Source: Chloroflexota bacterium (lineage in GTDB: Bacteria > Chloroflexota > Anaerolineae > Caldilineales > Caldilineaceae). Taken from it: a stretch of 8,974 bases of DNA. Position 1 is the first letter of the stretch, and each line of letters opens with the position of its first letter. This document shows positions 1 to 5,244 of the stretch, piece after piece. The notes under the pieces are model-generated. The model ran no database searches, was not told the DNA's origin, and worked only from the letters and a program-made list of their open reading frames with translations. The stretch spans positions 1 through 8,974 of the forward strand of contig QEUW01000321.1 of assembly GCA_003577005.1 (NCBI GenBank). Direction: 5' to 3'. The position numbers and the translations under genes were made by a program.

Positions 1-1125
1 TCAGCCAGTGATACCGGAACGAACGAAGGGGTCGATCAATATGCCCAGATCGTTCGGGATCTGGTGGCTAAGCACAACCTGGGCCCCATCAAAATGGGCC
101 TGGTCAAGCACGATATGACCCCCGACTACTTGAGAGAGATTCTCGGCTCCGGGGCCATCATTCGCGGGCTGGATGGCTACAAACCGCTGCAGTTGAGGGA
201 CATTGAAAAAACGGCCAGATTTGTGCCGGTGATGGGCGCTGAACCCATTATGAGATGCCTGGCCGAAAATCCTGATGTCGTGATCACATCGCGCACAAGC
301 GATTGTTGTCCGTTTGCCGCCTTTGCCATGCATCATGGCTATAGCCCTGACCTGGCCTATTTCTGGGGCAAGGTGCTGGAATGTGGTTCTTTTGTCGCCT
401 ACCCCAAACTGGTCAACCACTCGGTGATTGGCACGATCTACGAGGACAAGATCGCGGTGACTGCCATTCATGAGGATCAACAGGTAACGCCGGTTTCTCT
501 GCGCAAACATGCAGGCTATGAGCGAAGTACTTTCGGGGGAGAGGCGGTCGCAGGCGGCTTCATTCACATCGGCGGGATGGAAGCCAGACAGGTGGATGAA
601 AAGACCGCCGAGGCCTGGGGGTCACGCTTCGAACCAAGCCAGGGCTACAATGTGAAACTGGAGGGAGCCGGTTATGTGGGACATAAAGCCGAGTATCTGG
701 TAGGCATCCGCTCCCAGTCTTTTATCAAGAATTTGGACGAAATCCTCGCCTACACCACCCAGCAGATCAAGGACTTTTATCAAGACGCGGAGTACGAAAT
801 CTACTTTGCGAAGTACGGGCTCAATGGGATCTTGGGTGAAATGGAGCCACGCAAAAAGGCCCAGGCTCATGAAGTCGGGCTGATGATCGAGGTCGTGTCA
901 GCCGACAAAGCGTTGGCAATGGAGATTGCCAAGCTGGCCGGCAGGTTGCTTCTCTTCACACCGATTTTGAGCGAGCGGGGGTCTGCCGGGCGAGTTCAGT
1001 TGCGCAATGAAGAATCCAGCTATTACGGCATGGCGTACCGGTGGACCATGAATCACATCATCGAGTATGCATCGGTAGAGGATGCTGCTGTCCATTTCCC
1101 GGTCACGTATGAGCTGGTTCATTGA
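1..1125 (+). CDS. AtuA-family (DUF1446) protein, 5'-truncated by window edge
   Basis: The reading frame is open from base 1 to the TGA at 1123-1125, giving 374 residues with no start in the window. The GTG at 64 should not be taken as the start, because family-like sequence (SASDTGTNEG, then DQYAQIVRDLV) lies before it. Family features are a 'VITSRTSDCCPFAAFA' stretch near residues 92-107 and the conserved 'EGAGYVGHKAEYLVGIRS' block near residues 221-238. These match the acyclic terpene utilisation AtuA family (PF07287), named after the Pseudomonas citronellol/geraniol cluster. No reaction has been firmly assigned to the family to my knowledge. Roughly 60-90 N-terminal residues are probably missing. 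There is no signal peptide or membrane segment in the visible part, so it is likely cytoplasmic. A DUF4387 gene follows after 13 nt, the usual partner. The family call is firm; any terpene role here is only a name carried over. Confidence 0.88.
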   Translation, partial: SASDTGTNEGVDQYAQIVRDLVAKHNLGPIKMGLVKHDMTPDYLREILGSGAIIRGLDGYKPLQLRDIEKTARFVPVMGAEPIMRCLAENPDVVITSRTSDCCPFAAFAMHHGYSPDLAYFWGKVLECGSFVAYPKLVNHSVIGTIYEDKIAVTAIHEDQQVTPVSLRKHAGYERSTFGGEAVAGGFIHIGGMEARQVDEKTAEAWGSRFEPSQGYNVKLEGAGYVGHKAEYLVGIRSQSFIKNLDEILAYTTQQIKDFYQDAEYEIYFAKYGLNGILGEMEPRKKAQAHEVGLMIEVVSADKALAMEIAKLAGRLLLFTPILSERGSAGRVQLRNEESSYYGMAYRWTMNHIIEYASVEDAAVHFPVTYELVH

Positions 1126-1126
1126 C

Positions 1127-1132
1127 AGGTGG
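1127..1132 (+). promoter_or_regulatory. Shine-Dalgarno AGGTGG setting the DUF4387 start
   Basis: AGGTGG lies 6 nt before the ATG at 1139 and directly after the stop of the AtuA gene. It supports ATG 1139 over the in-frame ATG at 1082, which lies inside the AtuA gene and has no comparable site. Confidence 0.6.
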
Positions 1133-1138
1133 ATAGTG

Positions 1139-1453
1139 ATGGTTACATTAGGCAGTCTAGTGAATGATATCCAGTCGAAGAATGCCGGCATCAATGTTGT
1201 TTGCTGCGATATTTTCTTTGAAGATGAAGACCTTTTTCGGAAGGTGCGCGATTCTGGTTCTTTGACCAGAGAAAAGGTGGCAGCTTATTTTCATCTGTCA
1301 CCTGATCGAATCGTCAATTTTGAAGTGGATGAGCGCTTTTTTGGCTACAAAATTGCCATCCAAAGAGAGCAAAGCGCCGGCGGGCCTGGTGAACGTGATC
1401 TGTATGGGACGGGTTTTTATACGCCCCTAGCAGAATACGAAATTGATTTTTGA
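1139..1453 (+). CDS. DUF4387 family small protein (AtuA partner)
   Basis: This 104-residue protein matches DUF4387 as I remember it. It has an N-terminal 'LGSLVNDIQSKNAG' (residues 4-17; the SKNAG core is the hallmark), an acidic 'DIFFEDEDLFRKV' (24-36), 'SLTREKVAAYFHLSPDRI' (41-58) and a C-terminal 'GGPGERDLYGTGFYTPL' (81-97). The length fits the family. The ATG at 1139 is chosen because of the AGGTGG before it and because the family begins just before this motif; the longer frame from 1082 would add 19 residues encoded within the upstream gene. It probably makes a complex with the AtuA protein, since elsewhere the two occur as adjacent genes or as one fused chain, but the biochemical role is unknown. 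Two full lines of its sequence (1201-1320) are only about 40-43% GC by hand count, clearly below glgP. Confidence 0.85.
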   Translation: MVTLGSLVNDIQSKNAGINVVCCDIFFEDEDLFRKVRDSGSLTREKVAAYFHLSPDRIVNFEVDERFFGYKIAIQREQSAGGPGERDLYGTGFYTPLAEYEIDF

Positions 1454-1503
1454 CGTACTCTCACGGCTAAAGCACGCGGGATGCTAGGGTCGAACAGCGA
1501 TTG

Positions 1504-1516
1504 CCGGAAGCTCCGG
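1504..1516. repeat. Small hairpin ccgga-agc-tccgg
   Basis: A 5-bp perfect stem (1504-1508 with 1512-1516) with a 3-nt loop, 50 nt after the DUF4387 stop. No T-run follows it. It may be a minor part of the termination region of the convergent genes; taken alone it could be chance. Confidence 0.3.
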
Positions 1517-1528
1517 TCTTCCATACGA

Positions 1529-1593
1529 GCATTCCGGGAAAGAACCAGCGAAGCATGGGTCATGCAAACTGGCGCGGCCTTTTCCCGGAATGC
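1529..1593. repeat. 65-bp near-palindrome between convergent genes
   Basis: The outer arms are a perfect 13-bp inverted repeat (1529-1541 gcattccgggaaa with 1581-1593 tttcccggaatgc). Inside it are nested ccag (1545-1548)/ctgg (1569-1572) and gcatg (1553-1557)/catgc (1561-1565), with a 3-nt loop 1558-1560. The whole segment could fold into one long interrupted hairpin on either strand. It lies between the convergent ends of the DUF4387 and MFS genes, so it may act as a bidirectional terminator. It lacks a clear U-tract after the stem on either side, and a mobile repeat remnant is equally possible. Confidence 0.7.
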
Positions 1594-1605
1594 GGGTAAG
1601 AGGCT

Positions 1606-1724
1606 GTTTGAAAAGGGTCGGTGCGTTGCACGCGCAGCGTGCGATGCACCTGGGCCGCCGGGCATTCCTGAGGCGCCACCACCTTGCAGGTGTATCGCAC
1701 CAGCGTGGAGCCCCCTGTTCAAGC
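1606..1724. repeat. Possible degenerate repeat element with imperfect terminal inverted repeats
   Basis: gtttgaaaaggg at 1606-1617 and ccctgttcaagc at 1713-1724 are inverted copies matching at 10 of 12 positions. Between them lie the GGTGC hairpin (1620-1650) and a further half-site, ggtgtatcgcacc (1689-1701). The plan, outer inverted repeat around an inner GGTGC palindrome, resembles the better preserved element at 3111-3204, although the outer arms are not the same sequence. A 10/12 match over this distance can arise by chance, so confidence is low. No coding sequence is seen here. Confidence 0.3.
1620..1650 (+). repeat. GGTGC-family hairpin, copy 1
   Basis: Left arm ggtgcgttgcacgc (1620-1633), 3-nt loop gca (1634-1636), right arm gcgtgcgatgcacc (1637-1650). 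All 14 positions pair on the + strand, two of them as G-U (1625/1645 and 1627/1643). On the - strand these two become A-C mismatches. Each arm is itself a near-palindrome of the GGTGCRNYGCACC type seen again at 3136-3168 and 3346-3392. Confidence 0.75.
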
Positions 1725-1751
1725 GGTGTGCTAAAGATTTCACTCCGGCTG

Positions 1752-3083
1752 TCAAGATCTGCGCACGCCGATTGCGCCGGGCACGGCGCGGCCTGCCGCC
1801 TCTTTGGCTTCCTGTTCCTCCGGCTCCACCGGTTTTGCTTCGTGCATGGGACCCAGGTTGCGCAGTTCGGGCGCCAGCCAGCCGGTGAGGGCAACCACGA
1901 TCAGTGTTCCGACCCCGCCGCTGACGGCCGAGAAGACCGGCCCAAACCAGTGCGCCACCACGCCCGATTCCAGCCCGCCCAGTTCATTCGAAGCGCTGAC
2001 AAAGACCGCCGACACCGCCGAGACACGCCCGCGCATGTAATTGGGTGTCAACAACTGCTGCAAGGTCTGGCGAATAACCATACTCACATTGTCAAAAGCG
2101 CCGGTAAGAAAGAGCATGGCAAACGACAACCAGAACGAGGTCGAGAAGCCAAAGACGATGGTCGCTACGCCAAAACCCGCCACGTTGAGCAACAGACTCC
2201 ACCCTGCCCGCCTCATGGGCGGCAGAAAGATCAGGGAGAAGGCCATGCACATGGCGCCCAGAGCCGGCGCCGCCCGTAGCCAGCCAAACCCCGCCGCACC
2301 CACGTCGAGGATGTCCACTGCATAGATGGGCAGCAGATAGACCGCACCCCCCAGCAGCACACCAAACATATCGAGCGTGATCATCGCCAGGATGATGCGC
2401 GTCCGCCGTACAAAGTGAATGCCGGCCAGCAGGTTCTGCATCGCCGAGCCAGCCGGCGCCCGCAACTCACCGTGTTCCAGATGGAGCCGGGCGAGCATGG
2501 AAATATAGATGAGCGAACTGGCCGCTGCCAACACATAAGCCAGCGGGACGCTCCAGTAGATGACAAAGCCGCCGATCGCCGGCCCCACCACACCGGAGAT
2601 CTGCATCAGGCTGGTGTTCCAGGTGACGGCATTGGGGAAGACATGGTTGGGCACCAATTGCGGCAACAGCGCCGAGCGCGCCGGCCGCCCCAAGATCACC
2701 GCGGTGGCGTCCAGAAAGAGAAAGAAGTACATCCAACTGACCGAGCCTTGCCGGTAGGAGAGCACCGCCAGCGCCAGCGAGGTCATGGTCATCGCTGCCA
2801 GGCTCAGCATGACCAGCCTGGGCCGGTGAAAACGGTCGGCCAGGTAGCCGGCAGGCAGCGCCAGCAACATGGTGGGCAACGCCTGCGCCAGCCCTACCAG
2901 CCCTAGCGCCAGCGCCTCGCCGGTGCGCTCGTACATCTCCCAGCCAATGGCGACGCTCTGGATACGGGTGCCGATCAGGGCAATGAACCAGCCAATCAAA
3001 AAGAAGCGATAGTTGGGAATACGGAGCGCGGCAAAGGGATCATGTCGCGCCGGGGGTCTGCCTGGATCGTTTGAATTTGCCAT
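1752..3083 (-). CDS. MFS transporter, MFS_3/EntS-like exporter
   Basis: A 443-residue inner-membrane protein of the major facilitator superfamily, closest in pattern to MFS_3 (PF05977), which includes the enterobactin exporter EntS and many uncharacterised drug/metabolite effluxers. Visible features are hydrophobic segments starting near residues 26, 57, 90, 115, 165 and 182 in the N-half and near 229, 268, 297, 318, 355 and 388 in the C-half; motif A 'GYLADRFHRPR' at 79-89; and the MFS_3-type stretch 'RGRVSAVSAVFVSASNELGGLESG' at 351-374. The C-terminal tail after about 410 is hydrophilic and Glu/Lys-rich. The start is ATG 3083-3081 (MANSNDPGRP), just before the first helix. An in-frame ATG at 3185 would add 34 residues encoded by a repeat element and is disfavoured. 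No clear Shine-Dalgarno precedes 3083, so translation may be leaderless or weak. Substrate unknown; no siderophore or drug gene is nearby. Confidence 0.9.
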   Translation of the reverse strand: MANSNDPGRPPARHDPFAALRIPNYRFFLIGWFIALIGTRIQSVAIGWEMYERTGEALALGLVGLAQALPTMLLALPAGYLADRFHRPRLVMLSLAAMTMTSLALAVLSYRQGSVSWMYFFLFLDATAVILGRPARSALLPQLVPNHVFPNAVTWNTSLMQISGVVGPAIGGFVIYWSVPLAYVLAAASSLIYISMLARLHLEHGELRAPAGSAMQNLLAGIHFVRRTRIILAMITLDMFGVLLGGAVYLLPIYAVDILDVGAAGFGWLRAAPALGAMCMAFSLIFLPPMRRAGWSLLLNVAGFGVATIVFGFSTSFWLSFAMLFLTGAFDNVSMVIRQTLQQLLTPNYMRGRVSAVSAVFVSASNELGGLESGVVAHWFGPVFSAVSGGVGTLIVVALTGWLAPELRNLGPMHEAKPVEPEEQEAKEAAGRAVPGAIGVRRS

Positions 3084-3110
3084 GGATGTTATGCGATTTG
3101 GGTTAGTTTC

Positions 3111-3204
3111 TTGAATAGAAGGTACGCAGTTGCTAAGGTGCGGTGCACTTGAAAAGTGCGTTGCACCTCTGGAGAATGAATCCAACTGCGTACCTTCTAT
3201 TGAA
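3111..3204. repeat. 94-bp nested inverted-repeat element (MITE/REP-like) in the MFS leader
   Basis: The outer arms aatagaaggtacgcagttg (3114-3132) and caactgcgtaccttctatt (3183-3201) are a perfect 19-bp inverted repeat. It extends to 22 bp with one mismatch (3111-3132/3183-3204). The inner 50 bp carry a second, centred hairpin (3136-3168). It ends 27 bp from the start of the MFS gene, so it must lie in that gene's promoter or leader. It contains no gene. The size, perfect arms and nested palindrome suggest a non-autonomous mobile repeat or a structured leader; no flanking target duplication is evident. Confidence 0.85.
3136..3168 (+). repeat. GGTGC-family hairpin, copy 2 (core of the 94-bp element)
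   Basis: aggtgcggtgcactt (3136-3150), loop gaa, aagtgcgttgcacct (3154-3168). On the + strand all 15 positions pair if G-U is allowed: 12 Watson-Crick pairs plus three consecutive wobbles (3142-3144 with 3160-3162). On the - strand the same three are A-C mismatches. The arms share the GGTGC..GCACC pattern of copies 1 and 3. Confidence 0.75.
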
Positions 3205-3500
3205 ATTGACGACTAGAAGCTTACTACAAGTGAGGCCACTGCGCAATCTCCCAAGCGATCCAGGCAGGGCTATTTCATGTTGCAGAAAATCGTAATCACG
3301 CATCGAAATGGGTTAGGAACGAGTTGCAGAGCGCACTCGCCGCCGGTGCGATGCACCTGAGCCTACCTGCTGTCTCTCCAGGTGCAACGCACGCAGCGAT
3401 CTACTGGGCTACGTGAGATGCGTCCCACAAAAGAGACAGGCTTTCCGAACGACCTGCGTCCTCACCCAAATTTTAGATGTGCTTTCAGCGGTAGCCAGGA
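3205..3500. other. Non-coding intergenic stretch with no gene seen
   Basis: Part of the roughly 500-bp divergent gap between the MFS gene and the secreted-protein gene. Apart from the third GGTGC inverted repeat (3346-3392) I see no gene, tRNA or obvious promoter. Open frames that cross it have no recognisable protein and run into the neighbouring gene in another frame. Any MFS promoter must lie in or to the right of the repeat element, but no convincing -35/-10 pair was found on the - strand. Confidence 0.5.
3346..3392. repeat. GGTGC-family inverted repeat, copy 3
   Basis: gtgcgatgcacctg (3346-3359) and caggtgcaacgcac (3379-3392) are inverted copies with one mismatch in 14 (3351/3387), around a 19-nt spacer. 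The spacer is much longer than the 3-nt loops of copies 1 and 2, so this copy is either differently built or carries a small insertion. It lies about 110 bp before the promoter of the secreted-protein gene. Confidence 0.75.
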
Positions 3501-3529
3501 TGGACGCCAGCCCCCCTTTTGAATACAAT
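3501..3529 (+). promoter_or_regulatory. Predicted sigma-70 promoter of the secreted-protein gene
   Basis: -35 TGGACG (3501-3506, 4/6) and -10 TACAAT (3524-3529, 5/6) with an ideal 17-bp spacer. A start near 3536 would give a leader of about 55 nt ending in the strong ribosome site before ATG 3591. Confidence 0.5.
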
Positions 3530-3574
3530 AGCGTTCTGCTTTTGCTGCTTTCCCCCTCGATTGTTCTTTGTTTG

Positions 3575-3581
3575 AAAGGAG
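3575..3581 (+). promoter_or_regulatory. Strong Shine-Dalgarno AAAGGAG
   Basis: AAAGGAG sits 9 nt before ATG 3591 and fixes that codon as the start. The second Met codon, three residues later (ATG 3600), has poorer spacing. Confidence 0.75.
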
Positions 3582-3590
3582 TGTCGCAAG

Positions 3591-5003
3591 ATGCAGAGGA
3601 TGCGCCGTCGTCTCTCGGTCTTTTATCTGGTGATGGTCGTCGCCGTGGTCGCGGCCCTTCCGGCAGGGGTGCCGAGCTATGCCGATGACAGTGCTGCGGC
3701 ACAAGTAGAGTGGATGGAGCCGCACGGCGTCAGCATCATCGACATGATCGGAGAAGTCCCCGAAGATGTGTTGCGTGATGCCATCATTATGTATTCCAAC
3801 ACCGGCATGTTGCAATATGTTTCTGGTGAACGATCGGGCAACCGCGTAACCGTCAATGTGCGCGTGACTCCCCGCTATGGCGGCGCCGGCGACAGTGCTC
3901 ACACGCTGGTCGGCTGTCTGGGCCAGCCAGCCCTCACCGATAGTTGGCCGATCGTCTCGCCGACAGGCACCATGCGAGTCTATGAAAACGGCTCAGAGAT
4001 TACATCCGAGGCCTGGCTGCAGCGTTTTGCACCCGGCGGCCGGATCTATCCGATTAACGACCCCGACGACTTTCGCTATCCAGAAGGGGATACAACCGGC
4101 GTTCAACTGACGGCAGAGGGCGAGATCCCATTTCCGGTCAACCGTGGCTGTGCCATTGTCTTCCGTGGGTACCGCAGCAACCTCACCGCGACCATCCAGG
4201 TGGAGACACCCAAGTATATCGCCATCCAGATGTTGGGCAGCGAAACCTTCACTTTCCACTCGTATATTGGGCCTGGCGCGACGGGGGAAATCGGCGGGTT
4301 AGCCAACCAGATGCAGCGCAACTATGGCAACCGCCACGACAAATTCGACTTGACCATTCCCGACGGCGCCGAGTTTGCTCTGGTAACTTTTCCGCCCACC
4401 CCTGTTCACCCGTATGTGAATGAGCCGGTCGAGCTCAACTTGCAGTTGCCCGGCAGTGGCACCTACCGGATCGGGCGCAAGAACAGCCTCAACATGTCGG
4501 TCGATCACGTTGTCTCGGCGGCGATCCCGCTCTACTGGCAGCCACGCGATGCGGACCAATCGTCGGGAACCGAATTCTTGCCTACCTTTACCGAGCCCGG
4601 CTACCTGGCCTCGCTCGAATACTTTGTGCCGGCTGGCGTCGCCTACCACCCTTGTATGCGCAGCGGAACCTGCTCCAATGATCTGCTCCGGCAGATCTAT
4701 GAGGCAGAAATGCAAATGACGATCCACTACCTACGTATCGACCGCATCAACCCTGGCCTCGACCGCATTCCGCTGCGCCAGACCGGCCCGGCGTGGAAGT
4801 CCCTTTTGGCGAGCAGCCAGACAAGGGCCGCACAGGCGACTCTCCCGGCGACTGTCCCCCCTGGTGGTGAGGCGCGGCTCTACTTGCCGTTGATCAACGC
4901 CGACATGCCGGCCGATCCTTTGCCCGACGAGGACCGCACCGGCTGCACCTGTGGCTGGTTTGATCCGGACGGACGGATGTTAGACTTTGTGCCGGCCCCG
5001 TAG
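3591..5003 (+). CDS. Secreted protein of unknown function with C-terminal RLYLPLI motif
   Basis: 470 residues that I do not recognise as a known family. Residues 1-31 form a classical signal peptide: a basic MQRMRRR, a hydrophobic core from L8 to about A25, and a likely signal-peptidase I site at S29-Y30-A31. There is no other membrane helix, so the product is probably exported. The mature part is rich in Pro, Gly, Thr and alternating hydrophobic residues, suggesting beta-sandwich folds (for example around 84-94, 196-206 and 272-300). Six cysteines remain in the mature chain: C109, C187, C355, C361, C452 and C454, an even number compatible with disulfides. Near the C-terminus 'PPGGEARLYLPLI' resembles a motif I recall from Chloroflexota extracellular proteins. 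It has its own promoter and a strong ribosome site and appears monocistronic. No catalytic motif is visible; it may be structural or binding. No function is assigned. Confidence 0.85.
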   Translation: MQRMRRRLSVFYLVMVVAVVAALPAGVPSYADDSAAAQVEWMEPHGVSIIDMIGEVPEDVLRDAIIMYSNTGMLQYVSGERSGNRVTVNVRVTPRYGGAGDSAHTLVGCLGQPALTDSWPIVSPTGTMRVYENGSEITSEAWLQRFAPGGRIYPINDPDDFRYPEGDTTGVQLTAEGEIPFPVNRGCAIVFRGYRSNLTATIQVETPKYIAIQMLGSETFTFHSYIGPGATGEIGGLANQMQRNYGNRHDKFDLTIPDGAEFALVTFPPTPVHPYVNEPVELNLQLPGSGTYRIGRKNSLNMSVDHVVSAAIPLYWQPRDADQSSGTEFLPTFTEPGYLASLEYFVPAGVAYHPCMRSGTCSNDLLRQIYEAEMQMTIHYLRIDRINPGLDRIPLRQTGPAWKSLLASSQTRAAQATLPATVPPGGEARLYLPLINADMPADPLPDEDRTGCTCGWFDPDGRMLDFVPAP

Positions 5004-5013
5004 GGCTGATGAT

Positions 5014-5080
5014 AGGGATTTGAATTGGGGCGAGTAACGTCTGCGTGTGATAGGGTTGTGTTGTCCCCATTCAAATCCCT
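5014..5080. repeat. Long inverted repeat after the secreted-protein gene, possible terminator
   Basis: agggatttgaat (5014-5025) pairs perfectly with attcaaatccct (5069-5080). After one unpaired T (5026), gggg (5027-5030) pairs with cccc (5065-5068). The loop is 34 nt. It begins 10 nt after the stop codon at 5003, where a terminator is expected, but the loop is long and no T-run follows 5080. It may instead be a 3'-end stabilising structure or a repeat. Confidence 0.6.
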
Positions 5081-5117
5081 GTTCCCTGCGAATCCAGGCT
5101 CATCCGTGTTTGATATT

Positions 5118-5147
5118 TTGGCTGCTTTCGGATTCTTTGGGTAGAAT
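5118..5147 (+). promoter_or_regulatory. Predicted promoter of the glgP-ADH unit
   Basis: -35 TTGGCT (5118-5123, 4/6) and -10 TAGAAT (5142-5147, 5/6) with an 18-bp spacer. The expected transcript start is near 5153, leaving a leader of about 90 nt before ATG 5245. Confidence 0.45.
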
Positions 5148-5158
5148 ATGGGTAGGGT

Positions 5159-5176
5159 GATGCAACCGTTTGCATC
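5159..5176 (+). promoter_or_regulatory. Hairpin at the start of the glgP leader, possible operator
   Basis: gatgcaa (5159-5165) and ttgcatc (5170-5176) form a perfect 7-bp stem with a 4-nt loop. It lies about 6-24 nt after the predicted transcript start. The position suits a repressor-binding dyad or a 5'-stabilising hairpin; a C/T-rich stretch follows. No regulator gene is in the window. Confidence 0.4.
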
Positions 5177-5244
5177 CTCCTGTGTGCTCCGCTTTTTCTC
5201 ATCATTTCCGATCGCTCTTATTCTACCAAGGAGCCTGACGCCTT

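Noticed and set aside
1082..1138. Longer DUF4387 start inside the AtuA gene
   Set aside because: The AGGTGG site fits ATG 1139, and the family motif begins immediately after it.
1529..1593. Integron attC-like site
   Set aside because: The arms lack the GTTRRRY/RYYYAAC core sites, and no integrase or cassette array is present.
1598..1614. Possible insertion-sequence end (taagaggctgtttgaaaa-like)
   Set aside because: It looks faintly like some IS termini, but there is no transposase, matching opposite end or target duplication to support it.
1590..2279. A 229-codon open frame on the + strand opposite the MFS gene
   Set aside because: Low-complexity Arg/His/Gln-rich translation, antisense to conserved MFS sequence; it also runs through the repeat region.
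3084..3185. Longer N-terminus of the MFS protein starting at the ATG at 3185
   Set aside because: The extra 34 residues are encoded by the inverted-repeat element and have no MFS-like sequence; ATG 3083 places the start just before the first helix.
1454..3590. CRISPR array from the repeated GGTGC units
   Set aside because: The units are too few, unevenly spaced, imperfect and inverted rather than direct, with no cas genes.
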